The notes below the pieces were generated by a model that was given only the letters and a program-made list of their open reading frames with translations, was not told where the DNA came from and did no database searches. 64,000 nt of DNA. Origin: Burkholderia pyrrocinia (lineage in GTDB: Bacteria; Pseudomonadota; Gammaproteobacteria; Burkholderiales; Burkholderiaceae). Shown here piece after piece: positions 16,732 to 25,774 of the stretch. Each line of letters starts with the position of its first letter. The first letter of the stretch is position 1. The stretch spans positions 2,046,001-2,110,000 of the forward strand of contig NZ_CP094460.1 of the NCBI RefSeq assembly GCF_022809715.1. Reading direction: 5' to 3'. Made by a program: the position numbers and the translations under genes.

Positions 16732-18630
16732 TCAGCGCGCCGCGCCTGCAACGATCACGCCCGCATCGGCCGCGTCGTGCGCATACATCGCTTCGATCAG
16801 CGCCGCGCGCTGCGTCAGCACCGCACGCTGGTTGATCGAACCCTTGTCGGTGATTTCGCCGAGATCGAGCGACGGCGGCGTGTCGAGCAGGCACAGCCGC
16901 GTGATGAACGTCGCGCTGCCGGTCGCGTCGCGGTTCAACCGCTGCAGCAGGTCCGCAAAGAACGCGCGCACGGCCGGCGCCTGCAGCACGGCGCGCACGT
17001 CGGCGTCCGGCCCCGCGCCGGCGAGGCGGCGGCAATCGTCGATGCGCGGAAAGATCATCGCGCCGACGTCGTCGCGGTTCATTCCGGTCACGACCGCGTC
17101 CTGCACATACGGCGCGCCGTTCGACACGATCCGCGCGCGCATCGGCCCGACGCTCACGAAGGTCCCCGTCGACAGCTTGAAATCCTCGGCAATGCGGCCG
17201 TCGAACATCAGCCCGATCTCCGGACGCTGCGGGTCGACGAAGCGCACCGCATCGCCGCTGCGGTAATAACCTTCGTCGTCGAACACCTCGCGCGCGTCGT
17301 CGCTGCCTGCGCGCCAGTAGCCGGCCATCACGTTCGGCCCGCGAAAGCGCGCCTCGAGCTTGCCGTCGACCGGCACCAGCTTCGCGTCGCAGCCGGGCGC
17401 GGGCAGGCCGATGTAGCCGGCGCCCGACATCGGCCCGGTGGTGAACATGCACGACGGCGCGGCCTCGGTCATCCCGAGGCCGGCCATGATCCGGATCCGC
17501 TCGCCGCAGTGCGCGAGCGTCACGCGCTCGAGCCGGTCCCACGCGGCCTGCGACAGCCCCGCGCCCGCGAAGAAATACATCTTCACGCGCGAGAAGAAGG
17601 TCGCGCGCAGCGCCGCGTCCGTTTCGAGCGCGACAGTCAGTTCCTCCCAGCCCTTCGGCACGTTGAAGTACACCGTCGGCGCGATCTCGCGCAGGTTGCG
17701 CAGCGTCTCGTCGAACTTGCCGGCGACCGGCTTGCCGTCGTCGATATACAGCGTGCCGCCGTTGTACAGCGCAATCCCCACGTTGTGGCTGCCGCCGAAC
17801 GTGTGGTTCCACGGCAGCCAGTCGACCAGCACCGGCGGCTCGATGCCGAATTGCGGAAACGTTTCGAGCAGCATCTGCTGGTTGCTGCACAGCATCCGGT
17901 GCGTGGTCGGCACCGCCTTCGGCAGCCGCGTCGAACCGGACGTGAAGAGGAATTTCGCGATCGTATCGCCGGTGATCGCATCGTGTGCAGCATCGACGCT
18001 GCCCGGCACGGTGTCGAGCAGCGACGCGAGGCGCGTGACGCCTCGCATCCCGTCCGCCGCCGACACGACCACGCGCTCGACGTCGGGCGGCACCGTCGCA
18101 TCGAGCGCGGCGCGGAATGCATCGCCGTCGGCGGCAAACACCAGCCCCGGCGTCAGCAGCGCCAGCGCATGGCGGAGCTTGCCGTAGTCGCTCGACACGA
18201 GCGAATACGCGGGCGACAGCGGCGCATACGGAATGCCGGCCCACAGCGCGCCGAACGCGACCTGCAGGTGTTCGAGATCGTTGCCGGACAGGATCGCGAC
18301 CGGCCGCTCGGCCGACAGCCCGCGATCGAGCAGCGCCTGGCCGATCGCGCGTGCGCGTTCGAGCATCTGCGCATAGCTGATGCCGATCCACGCGCCGTCA
18401 GGGCCGCGCCGCGCGACGAGCCAGCGGTCCGGGTGCGCCTGCGCACCGCTGACGAGCCGGTCGGTCAGCCGGCGCGGATACGCGCCGAGCGCGGTCGATG
18501 CACGCAGGGTCCAGCAGCCGTCGCGTTGCGCGATGTCGGGCGGTGCCGCGCCGATCGCGACGGGGCGGTAGCCGGCGGGGGCGGGCTGCGCGGCGGCGAT
18601 GCCGTGCAGTTGGGTCGGATCCGCATCCAA
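16732..18630 (-). CDS. fcs: Feruloyl-CoA synthetase (AMP-forming)
   Basis: The 632-residue protein is an ANL-superfamily acyl-CoA ligase. The P-loop-like A3 motif FTSGSTRLPKAVPTTH is near residue 228, GLGMTEAAP (A5) near 390, GYYRSGDAV (A7) near 450 and the hinge DGRIAEDFKLSTG (A8) near 478. The long form with DWLPWNHTFGG and DIYP-like IYIDDGKP segments matches feruloyl-CoA synthetases of the vanillin route, which activate ferulate, caffeate or p-coumarate with ATP and CoA. The start is a TTG with GGAG seven bases upstream. It is the third gene after the hydratase-lyase and aldehyde dehydrogenase, so the unit converts a hydroxycinnamate to the corresponding benzoate plus acetyl-CoA. Confidence 0.9.
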   Translation of the reverse strand: MDADPTQLHGIAAAQPAPAGYRPVAIGAAPPDIAQRDGCWTLRASTALGAYPRRLTDRLVSGAQAHPDRWLVARRGPDGAWIGISYAQMLERARAIGQALLDRGLSAERPVAILSGNDLEHLQVAFGALWAGIPYAPLSPAYSLVSSDYGKLRHALALLTPGLVFAADGDAFRAALDATVPPDVERVVVSAADGMRGVTRLASLLDTVPGSVDAAHDAITGDTIAKFLFTSGSTRLPKAVPTTHRMLCSNQQMLLETFPQFGIEPPVLVDWLPWNHTFGGSHNVGIALYNGGTLYIDDGKPVAGKFDETLRNLREIAPTVYFNVPKGWEELTVALETDAALRATFFSRVKMYFFAGAGLSQAAWDRLERVTLAHCGERIRIMAGLGMTEAAPSCMFTTGPMSGAGYIGLPAPGCDAKLVPVDGKLEARFRGPNVMAGYWRAGSDDAREVFDDEGYYRSGDAVRFVDPQRPEIGLMFDGRIAEDFKLSTGTFVSVGPMRARIVSNGAPYVQDAVVTGMNRDDVGAMIFPRIDDCRRLAGAGPDADVRAVLQAPAVRAFFADLLQRLNRDATGSATFITRLCLLDTPPSLDLGEITDKGSINQRAVLTQRAALIEAMYAHDAADAGVIVAGAAR

Positions 18631-18721
18631 GGTCTGTCTCCAGTCGGTTCCGCCGGCGCGCTCGCAGCGCGCGGCGGGAACTTCATTGTGTCGTTGTCGT
18701 TGCCGCTGCGCGGCGGCCCGC

Positions 18722-20173
18722 TCAGATCGGGTAGTGGCGCGGCGCGGTCTGCACGGTGATCCAGCGCAGGTCGGTGAATTCGGCGATCGACGCCTTGCTG
18801 CCGAACCGGCCGTAGCCGCTCGCCTTCACGCCGCCGAACGGCATCTGCGCCTCGTCGTGCACGGTCGGGCCGTTGATGTGGCAGATGCCCGACTCGATCC
18901 GTTTCGCGACCTGCATCGCGCGTGCGATGTCGCGGCTGAACACCGCGGCCGACAGCCCGTATTCGCTGTCGTTCGCGGCCGCCAGCGCCGCTTCGTCGCC
19001 GTCGACGCGCTGCACGGTCACGACCGGCCCGAACGATTCGTCCGCATAGAGCTTCATGTCGCGCGTGACGCCGTCGACGATCGTCGGCTGCATCACCGCG
19101 CCGTCGACTTCGCAGCCGAGCGGCAACGCCGCGCCGTGCGCGCGCGCGTCGGCGACCAGCGCCGCGATGCGCTGCGCGGCCGCCGCGCTTTCCAGCGTGC
19201 CGAGCACGACGCCCGGTGCGGCCGGATTGCCCGCCTTCAGCGTACGCGCCTTCGCGACGAGCCGCTCGACGAACGCATCGGCGACGCTCCGGTCGACGAT
19301 CACGCGCTCGGTCGACATGCAGATCTGGCCCTGGTTGAAGAACGCGCCGAACGCGACCGCATCGACCGCCGTATCGAGATCCGCGTCGTCGAGCACGAGC
19401 ACCGGCGCCTTGCCGCCGAGTTCGAGCAGCGCCGGCTTCAGGTGCTGCGCGGCGAGCGTCGCGACGATCCGGCCGACGCGCGTCGACCCGGTGAAGTTGA
19501 CGCGCCGCACCGCCGGGTTCGCGATCAGCCGTTCGACGATCGCCGGTGCGTCCTGCGGCGCATGCGTGATCACGTTGACGACGCCGTCGCCGAGCCCCGC
19601 GTCATGCAGCACGCTGCCGATCAGCCGGTGCACGCCCGGGCAGCCTTCGGATGCCTTCAGCACGACCGTGTTGCCGCACGCGAGCGGCATCGCGAGCGCG
19701 CGCGTCGCGAGGATCACCGGCGCGTTCCACGGCGCGATGCCGAGCACGACGCCGCACGGCTGGCGCACGGCCATCGCGAGATTGCCCGGCACGTCGGACG
19801 GGATCACCGCGCCGTCGATCTGCGTCGTCATCGCGGCGGCCTCGCGCAGCATGTTCGCCGCGAGCATCACGTTGAAGCCGTACCAGTTCGCCATCGCGCC
19901 GGTTTCGGCACGGCCGATCTCGATGAATTCGCCGGCGCGCGCGTCCATCCGGTCGGCCGCCGCGAGCAGCCGCCGGCGGCGCTCGGTCGGCGCGAGCGCC
20001 GCCCACGCGGGGAACGCGCGCGCGGCCGCCGCGACCGCGGCGTCCGCATCGGCGAGCGTCGCCGCGGCGGCGCGCGACGCCACCTGTCCCGTTGCCGGAT
20101 CGATCCGGTCGAACGTGCCGCCGTCCGACGCGCCGCGCGACACGCCGTCGATCAACAAACTCACTTCGTGCAT
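18722..20173 (-). CDS. vdh: Aldehyde dehydrogenase, vanillin dehydrogenase type
   Basis: The 483-residue protein is an NAD(P)-dependent aldehyde dehydrogenase. LELGGKAPVLVLDDAD near residue 250 holds the general-base Glu and FNQGQICMSTERVIV near 284 the catalytic Cys; FTGSTRVGRIVA near 225 is the cofactor loop. It resembles vanillin and salicylaldehyde dehydrogenases, and its place between the hydratase-lyase and CoA synthetase genes makes vanillin or 4-hydroxybenzaldehyde the expected substrate, oxidised to vanillate or 4-hydroxybenzoate. GGAG precedes the ATG. The gap from the hydratase-lyase gene is 42 bases. It is not a good match to ketoglutarate-semialdehyde dehydrogenase by context. 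Confidence 0.9.
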   Translation of the reverse strand: MHEVSLLIDGVSRGASDGGTFDRIDPATGQVASRAAAATLADADAAVAAAARAFPAWAALAPTERRRRLLAAADRMDARAGEFIEIGRAETGAMANWYGFNVMLAANMLREAAAMTTQIDGAVIPSDVPGNLAMAVRQPCGVVLGIAPWNAPVILATRALAMPLACGNTVVLKASEGCPGVHRLIGSVLHDAGLGDGVVNVITHAPQDAPAIVERLIANPAVRRVNFTGSTRVGRIVATLAAQHLKPALLELGGKAPVLVLDDADLDTAVDAVAFGAFFNQGQICMSTERVIVDRSVADAFVERLVAKARTLKAGNPAAPGVVLGTLESAAAAQRIAALVADARAHGAALPLGCEVDGAVMQPTIVDGVTRDMKLYADESFGPVVTVQRVDGDEAALAAANDSEYGLSAAVFSRDIARAMQVAKRIESGICHINGPTVHDEAQMPFGGVKASGYGRFGSKASIAEFTDLRWITVQTAPRHYPI

Positions 20174-20215
20174 TTCGCTGTCTCCGCTCAGTCCGGTTGC
20201 ATGCCGCGTCGCGCG

Positions 20216-21043
20216 TCAGCGCTTGTACGCCTGCAGGCCCGGCTTGATGCTCTTGTCGTCGAGGAACTGCTTGAGGCCCTGCTCGCGGCCGCCTTCCGGA
20301 TCGCGATAGTTCGCCTGGTCGAGCTTCGCGTACAGGTAGTCCTCGTTCTGCTCCCACGTCAGTTCGCGGCAGCGCTTGAAGCCGTGCTTCGCATTGCGGA
20401 TCACGACCGGATTCTTGTCCAGCAGCTTCGCGGCGAGCGCAAGCACTTCGTCGCGCAGTTGCGCACGCGGCACGCTCTTGTTGACGAGCCCCATCTTCGC
20501 GGCCTGCGGCCCGGTGAAGGTATCGCCGGTCATGATGTAGTACAGCGCCTCGCGATGCCCGACCGTGTCCGCCATCGCCTTGCTGACGAGGTTGCCCGGC
20601 GGGATGCCCCAGTTGATCTCCGACAGGCCGAACACGGCTTCGTCGGCCGCTATCGCGAGATCGCACGCGACGAGCGGCGAGAAGCCGCCGCCGAAGCACC
20701 AGCCGTTGACCATCGCGATCGTCGGCTTCGAATACATGCGCAGCAGTTGCCACTGCCAGCGGCTCGCGTCGCGGCGGATCTTTTCCTGCAGGATCTCCGG
20801 GCCCGCGTCCACTTCGCGGAAATACTCCTTCAGGTCCATCCCCGCCGTCCATGCATCGCCCTCGCCGGTCAGCACGAGCACCTGCGCCTCGGCGTCGAGC
20901 TCGACCGTTTCCAGCACGTCGATCATCTCCGTGTTCAGCGTCGGGCTCATCGCGTTGCGCTTGTCCGGACGGTTCAGCGTGACCCACGCGATCCCGCCCT
21001 CGACCGCGACCTTCACCGTTTTCCAGCGACCTTCGTAACTCAT
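20216..21043 (-). CDS. ech: Hydroxycinnamoyl-CoA hydratase-lyase (feruloyl-CoA to vanillin)
   Basis: The 275-residue crotonase-fold protein matches hydroxycinnamoyl-CoA hydratase-lyase. GDAWTAGMDLKEYF with Tyr74 and the oxyanion-hole loop NGWCFGGGFSP near 113-123 are present. Glu142 and Trp145 in LSEINWGIPPGN correspond, one residue offset, to the catalytic Glu143 and Trp146 known for the Pseudomonas enzyme. It hydrates feruloyl-CoA and cleaves it to vanillin and acetyl-CoA. The ATG at 21043 has GGAG seven bases upstream; an earlier in-frame start is not supported. It is the first gene of the ech-vdh-fcs operon, 51 bases after a palindromic operator. Confidence 0.94.
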   Translation of the reverse strand: MSYEGRWKTVKVAVEGGIAWVTLNRPDKRNAMSPTLNTEMIDVLETVELDAEAQVLVLTGEGDAWTAGMDLKEYFREVDAGPEILQEKIRRDASRWQWQLLRMYSKPTIAMVNGWCFGGGFSPLVACDLAIAADEAVFGLSEINWGIPPGNLVSKAMADTVGHREALYYIMTGDTFTGPQAAKMGLVNKSVPRAQLRDEVLALAAKLLDKNPVVIRNAKHGFKRCRELTWEQNEDYLYAKLDQANYRDPEGGREQGLKQFLDDKSIKPGLQAYKR

Positions 21044-21086
21044 CTTCGTTCTCCAATGACAGTGCCGCCCTACGCGACTCCACGCC

Positions 21087-21118
21087 AATTTACTATCAGG
21101 TAGCCTGATATGTAAAGT
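21087..21118. promoter_or_regulatory. Face-to-face ech/amidohydrolase promoters with shared operator
   Basis: The perfect palindrome TATCAGG-TAG-CCTGATA occupies 21094-21110. On the plus strand TTTACT (21089-21094) and TAAAGT (21113-21118) are 18 bases apart; on the minus strand TTTACA (21116-21111) and TAAATT (21092-21087) are also 18 apart. One bound dimer would block transcription both ways. The same motif stands at 15804 and 15896, linking the two operons into one regulon. Confidence 0.75.
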
Positions 21119-21213
21119 AGAATGGAAGCGGCTCGGGACAAACCCCTAAACGGGCACTAACGCGCGGTTTCGCGCCGCGCGGCGCCTGCGCTTCACGACA
21201 TGAGGAGACACGC

Positions 21214-22107
21214 TTGGACATCCGCAACCTGATCGCCATCGACACGCACGTGCATGCCGAAGTGTCGTGCTGCCAGCCGCCCGACCTGTTCGCGAAGGCA
21301 TTCGACGACGCGGCCGACAAGTACTTCGGCACGGTGCTGAAGCAGGGCCGCCGGCCGACGATTCCGGAGACGATCGCGTATTACCGCGAGCGCCGCATCG
21401 GCTTCGTGATGTTCACCGTCGACTGCGAGACGAACATCGGCCGGCGCCGCATTCCGAACGAGGAGATCGCGCAATTCGCGCAGGACAACGCCGACGTCAT
21501 GATCGCGTTCGCGAGCATCGACCCGCACAAGGGCCGCTTCGGCGCGCGCGAGGCGCGCCGCCTGATCGAAGAACACGGCGTGAAGGGCTTCAAGTTCCAC
21601 CCGACGATGCAGGGATGCTTTCCGAACGACCGGCTCGCGTATCCGATCTACGAGGTGATCGCCGAACGCGGGCTGCCGGCCGTGTTCCACAGCGGTCATT
21701 CGGGGATGGGATCGGGCATGCGCGGCGGCGGCGGGCTGCGTCTGAAGTACTCCGAACCGATCCATCTCGACGACGTCGTGGCCGATTTTCCGGACATGAA
21801 GATCGTGATCGCGCACCCGTCGTGGCCGTGGCAGGAGCAGGCGCTGTCGATCGCGCTGCACAAGCCGAACGTCTACATCGATCTGTCGGGATGGTCGCCG
21901 AAATATTTCTCGCCGGAGCTGATCAAGTACGCGAACACGCTGCTCAGGCACAAGGTGCTGTTCGCGTCGGATTTTCCGCTGATACGGCCGGATAGATGGC
22001 TGGAGGATTTCCACGGCGCCGGGTTTCGGCCCGACGTGCACCCGCTGATTCTGAAGGACAACGCGGTCGCGTTGCTGGGGCTGGAGTTCGACGCGCCGCG
22101 CGAGTGA
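21214..22107 (+). CDS. Amidohydrolase-2 family protein, beta-ketoacyl-CoA hydrolase-like
   Basis: The 297-residue protein is a TIM-barrel amidohydrolase. The metal-binding DTHVHAE is at residues 10-16, GFKFHPTMQG near 128, AVFHSGHSG near 158, IVIAHPSWPW near 190 and a catalytic Asp in LFASDFPLIRP near 253. Relatives in hydroxycinnamate clusters, such as CouO of Rhodococcus, act as 4-hydroxyphenyl-beta-ketoacyl-CoA hydrolases; others in the family are decarboxylases. The TTG start has GAGGAG six bases upstream. It is transcribed divergently from ech and shares its operator, so it should be induced by the same substrate. Its role beside a non-oxidative lyase is unclear. Confidence 0.78.
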   Translation: MDIRNLIAIDTHVHAEVSCCQPPDLFAKAFDDAADKYFGTVLKQGRRPTIPETIAYYRERRIGFVMFTVDCETNIGRRRIPNEEIAQFAQDNADVMIAFASIDPHKGRFGAREARRLIEEHGVKGFKFHPTMQGCFPNDRLAYPIYEVIAERGLPAVFHSGHSGMGSGMRGGGGLRLKYSEPIHLDDVVADFPDMKIVIAHPSWPWQEQALSIALHKPNVYIDLSGWSPKYFSPELIKYANTLLRHKVLFASDFPLIRPDRWLEDFHGAGFRPDVHPLILKDNAVALLGLEFDAPRE

Positions 22108-22194
22108 CGCGCCGAGTGATGAATGCGCCGATCGAGGCGCGGCGGCCGGCGCGGTCATGCGCCGATGCCGCGTCCGCCTGCCGCGCCGTAGCGT

Positions 22195-23097
22195 TCAGGT
22201 TGCGCGCTTCGGCATGAACCGCGCGGTCGGCAGCCCCGCATGCCGCGTCTGCGCGACGAACACGCCGCCCGCATGCGCGTCGCTTGCCAGCGCGTCGTCG
22301 CTCAACCCGACGCGCGCGCTCGTCACGTACAGGCGGCCTTCGCCGTCGAGCGCCGCGCAGCTCGGCTGCGCGGTCGGCACGTCGACGCGCTCCGTCTCGA
22401 CGCCGTCCGGCCCGTAGCGCACCACCCGCCGTCCGCCCCACTGCGCGTTCCACAGGCCGCCGTCGCGATCGATCGTCGAGCCGTCCGGGTCGCCGTCCGC
22501 ATCGGTCAGGCGCGCGAACGGCCGCACGTTCGCGACGTCGCCACCCGCGCGGTAATCGCAGACGAAAATCTCGCGCACCAGCGAATCGCAAAAATACATC
22601 TTCGAGCCGTCCGGCGAGAACGCGATGCTGTTCGCGATCGCCGCCGGCGGCAACGCGAGCCGTTCGAGCGTGAGGTCCGGATTGAGCCGGTAGAAGCCAC
22701 CAACCGCGCGCGGCGGCTCGCCGCCTTCGTCCTTCATCCCGAACACGAACGCGCCGAACGGATCGCAGCGCCCGTCGTTCAGCCGGGTCGGCAGGTCGGA
22801 TTCGACGTCGACGATCCGCGTGAACGCGCCGCTGCGCAGGTCGAAGAACGCGAGATGCGTCGCGAGCCCGACGAGCAGCACGTCCGGATCGTCGGTCAGC
22901 GCGAAACACGCGAGCCGCTCGGGCATCGGCCAGTGCGCGAGGTCGGAACCGTCCGCGCGGCATCGCCACAACCGCGCGCCTTCGATGTCCGTCCAGTACA
23001 GCGCGTGTGTCGCATCGCACCACGTCGCGCCTTCGCCGAGCGTGTTGCGGCTGTCGGCCAGCAGCGTCGCCGACGCGGCCGGATGAGTCTGTTGCAT
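22195..23097 (-). CDS. SMP-30/gluconolactonase family sugar lactonase, probable L-arabinolactonase
   Basis: The 300-residue beta-propeller protein shows the SMP-30 signature: NTLGEGATWCDATHALYWTDIEG at the N-terminus with the metal-binding Glu, LNDGRCDPFGAFVFGM near 105, NSIAFSPDGSKMYFCDS near 155 and DGDPDGSTIDRDGGLWNAQWGG near 200 with metal-binding Asn and Asp. Such enzymes open aldonolactones using a divalent metal. As last gene of the arabinose operon, it should hydrolyse L-arabinono-lactone to L-arabonate, like AraB of Azospirillum. The ATG at 23097 has GGGAG five bases upstream and is preferred over one eight codons earlier. Confidence 0.88.
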   Translation of the reverse strand: MQQTHPAASATLLADSRNTLGEGATWCDATHALYWTDIEGARLWRCRADGSDLAHWPMPERLACFALTDDPDVLLVGLATHLAFFDLRSGAFTRIVDVESDLPTRLNDGRCDPFGAFVFGMKDEGGEPPRAVGGFYRLNPDLTLERLALPPAAIANSIAFSPDGSKMYFCDSLVREIFVCDYRAGGDVANVRPFARLTDADGDPDGSTIDRDGGLWNAQWGGRRVVRYGPDGVETERVDVPTAQPSCAALDGEGRLYVTSARVGLSDDALASDAHAGGVFVAQTRHAGLPTARFMPKRAT

Positions 23098-23155
23098 GCC
23101 GTCTCCCGATATCTGTCGCATATATCCATCGCTTTCGCGGGCGACGCGCTGCCGG

Positions 23156-24175
23156 TCAGATCTTCATCGCGCGCCGCTGGTTGCGACGATACTGGTCGAA
23201 CAGCACCGCGAGCAACAGAATTCCGCCGCGTATCAGATATTGGTAAAACGTCGGCACGTTCAGCAGGCTCATCGCATCCTGCACGGAGCCCATGATCAGC
23301 ACGCCCACCAGCACGCCGGAAATCGTCGCGACGCCGCCCGTCAGCGACACGCCGCCGAGCACGCACGCGGAGATCACGCCGAGCTCGAGGCCGACCGACG
23401 TCTTCGGATCGCCGAGGCTCATCCGCGACGCGAGCATCACGCCGGCAAAGCCCGTCACGAGCCCCTGCAGCACGAACACGGTGATCTTGATGCGCATCAC
23501 CGGCAGCCCCGCGAGCAGCGCGGCCTCGCCGTTGCCGCCGACGGCCAGCACGTTCTTGCCGAACACTGTCTTGCGCAGCAGGAAGCCGAACACGACGAAG
23601 CCGATGATGTTGCTCCAGATCGGATACGAGATGCCGAGGAACGAGCCGGACCCGAGTTCGAAGAAACGTTCCTCGGAGATCATCACCGCGTCGCCGCTCG
23701 ACGTGATGAACGCGAGCCCGCGCACGACTTCCATCATCGCGAGCGTGACGATCAGCGAGTTGATCCGGTAGCGCGCGATCAGCACGCCGTTCACGAGCCC
23801 GACCGCGCCGCCGGCGAGCACGCCGGCCACGATGCCGAACAGCACGCTGTGCGTCGCGGTGATCAGCGTCGACGCGACGACGCCCGAGAACGCGACGATC
23901 GACGCGACCGACAGGTCGACCTCGCCGAGCGCGAGCACGAACATCATCGTCACCGCGATCGAGCCGATCAGCGTGACCGACAGCAGCAGGCCCTGGATGT
24001 TGCGCGGCGTGAGGAAGTCCGGCACCGTCAGCGACAGCGTCGCGAACAGCACGAGAAACACCATCACGATGCCGGAGCGGTTGATCAGTTGCCACACGCC
24101 GCCGTGCGCCCTCATGGGCGCGGCAGCGGCATCGGGGGACGGGGAAGTACGTTGGGGTTGCATTGCCTGGCTCAT
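23156..24175 (-). CDS. araH: L-arabinose ABC transporter permease
   Basis: The 339-residue inner-membrane protein has about eight to ten hydrophobic segments and the BPD_transp_2 pattern of sugar permeases (MFVLALGEVDLSVASIVAFSGV, LGGVSLTGGVATISGVLVG). It resembles AraH and forms the channel of the AraFGH importer. The ATG at 24175 is preferred over one nine codons upstream because AAAGAGA precedes it. It follows araG by 31 bases. Confidence 0.9.
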   Translation of the reverse strand: MSQAMQPQRTSPSPDAAAAPMRAHGGVWQLINRSGIVMVFLVLFATLSLTVPDFLTPRNIQGLLLSVTLIGSIAVTMMFVLALGEVDLSVASIVAFSGVVASTLITATHSVLFGIVAGVLAGGAVGLVNGVLIARYRINSLIVTLAMMEVVRGLAFITSSGDAVMISEERFFELGSGSFLGISYPIWSNIIGFVVFGFLLRKTVFGKNVLAVGGNGEAALLAGLPVMRIKITVFVLQGLVTGFAGVMLASRMSLGDPKTSVGLELGVISACVLGGVSLTGGVATISGVLVGVLIMGSVQDAMSLLNVPTFYQYLIRGGILLLAVLFDQYRRNQRRAMKI

Positions 24176-24206
24176 GTCTCTTTCATTCCGGTTGAACAGC
24201 ACGCCG

Positions 24207-25754
24207 CTAGCGCGGCAGCGCGAGCTTGATCAGCGCATCGGGCGTCGCCTGCGCCTTCTCCACTTCGCCCGCGATCCGTCCTTCCTTCATCACGATGATC
24301 CGGTCCGACACGCCGATCACTTCGGCCAGATCGCTCGACACGAGGATCACCGTGCGGCCCGCTTCCGCGAGTTCGTAGAACAGGTTGTAGATTTCCGCGC
24401 GCGCGCCGACGTCGATGCCGCGCGTCGGCTCGTCCATCAGGAACACGTCGATGCGCTCGGCCAGCCAGCGCGCCAGCACGACCTTCTGCTGGTTGCCGCC
24501 GGACAGCGCGCCGATCGGCGTGTCGCCGTCGCGGGTCTTGATCGCGAGCCGCTCGATGTAGCGTTGCGCGAGCTCGCGCTCGCGCCGCGCGTCGAGCAGC
24601 ATGCGCGCCGGGCTGAAATGCCGGCGCGCGCTGATGTTCAGGTTGTCGGCCACCGACGCGATCGCGACGATGCCTTCCTGCTTGCGGTCTTCCGGGCACA
24701 GCGCGATGCCGGCGCGCACCGCGTCGCGCGGGCTGGCAAACGCGACGCGCCGCCCGCCCAGCTCGACGTGCCCGGCACTCGGGCGCACCGCACCGTACAG
24801 CAGCTTCATCAACTCCGAACGGCCCGCACCGACGAGCCCGAAGAAGCCGACGATCTCGCCGCGCCGCGCGGTGAACGACACTGGCTCCGACAGCCCGGGC
24901 CCCGCCAGCCCCTTCGCCTCGATCAGCACGTCGCCGGCCGCGCGCGGCCGGTAGCCGTACACGTCCTCGATCGAGCGGCCGACCATGCAGCCGATCAGCC
25001 GGTCGCGGTCGAGATCGGCGACCGAATCGAACGTATCGATCCGGCGGCCGTCGCGAAACACGGTCACGCGGTCGCACAGTTCGTAGACTTCCTCCATCCG
25101 GTGCGTGACGTAGATGATCGCGCGGCCTTCCGCGCGCAGCGCGCGGATGATCCGGAACAGCTGCGTGGTCTCGCGCGCGGACAGCGAGCTCGTCGGTTCG
25201 TCGAACGCGATCACGCGTGCGTCGCGCATCAGTGCCTTGCCGATCTCGATCATCTGGCGCTGGCCGATCGACAGATACTTCACCGGGATGCCCGGATCGA
25301 TATGCTCGCCGAGCCGCTCCAGCGCATCGAGCGCACGCGCGGCGAGCGCGCGCTCGTCGACCACGCCGAGCCGGCTCGGCAACTGCCCGAGCATCAGGTT
25401 CTCGGCGACCGTCAACTCGGGCACCAGATGCAGCTCCTGGTAGATGATCGCGATGCCGGCCTCGAGCGCGGCGCGCGTCGACGCGAAACGCTGCACCGTG
25501 CCATTCAGCGTCAGCGTGCCGGACTGCGGCTGGTTCACGCCGGACAGCACTTTCAGCAGCGTCGATTTCCCCGCTCCGTTCTCGCCCATCAGCCCGTGCA
25601 CTTCGCCCGCGCGCACCGACAGCGACACGGCGTCGAGCGCGCGCACGCCCGGGAACGTCACCGTGATGCCGTCGAGCGCGAGCAGCGGGCCGGCGGCCGC
25701 GCCGGCTTCAGCGTCGTCGCTGCGGGACACGGCCGTCATCGTCTGCGTCGTCAT
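24207..25754 (-). CDS. araG: L-arabinose ABC transporter ATP-binding protein
   Basis: The 515-residue protein is a tandem ABC ATPase. The first domain has Walker [12 protein letters not shown] near residue 60, signature [15 protein letters not shown] near 160 and Walker [13 protein letters not shown]. The second, degenerate domain has [16 protein letters not shown] near 312, signature [16 protein letters not shown] near 425 and Walker [15 protein letters not shown]. This two-domain layout is typical of AraG/XylG/RbsA sugar importers. It powers uptake through AraH. It lies 20 bases after araF. Confidence 0.93.
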   Translation of the reverse strand: MTTQTMTAVSRSDDAEAGAAAGPLLALDGITVTFPGVRALDAVSLSVRAGEVHGLMGENGAGKSTLLKVLSGVNQPQSGTLTLNGTVQRFASTRAALEAGIAIIYQELHLVPELTVAENLMLGQLPSRLGVVDERALAARALDALERLGEHIDPGIPVKYLSIGQRQMIEIGKALMRDARVIAFDEPTSSLSARETTQLFRIIRALRAEGRAIIYVTHRMEEVYELCDRVTVFRDGRRIDTFDSVADLDRDRLIGCMVGRSIEDVYGYRPRAAGDVLIEAKGLAGPGLSEPVSFTARRGEIVGFFGLVGAGRSELMKLLYGAVRPSAGHVELGGRRVAFASPRDAVRAGIALCPEDRKQEGIVAIASVADNLNISARRHFSPARMLLDARRERELAQRYIERLAIKTRDGDTPIGALSGGNQQKVVLARWLAERIDVFLMDEPTRGIDVGARAEIYNLFYELAEAGRTVILVSSDLAEVIGVSDRIIVMKEGRIAGEVEKAQATPDALIKLALPR

Positions 25755-25774
25755 TGCGTTTTCGCCCCGCGTGC

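Noticed and set aside
18722..20173. Aldehyde dehydrogenase as the missing ketoglutarate-semialdehyde dehydrogenase of the arabinose pathway
   Set aside because: It is embedded in the ech-fcs operon under the hydroxycinnamate operator, so an aromatic aldehyde is the expected substrate.
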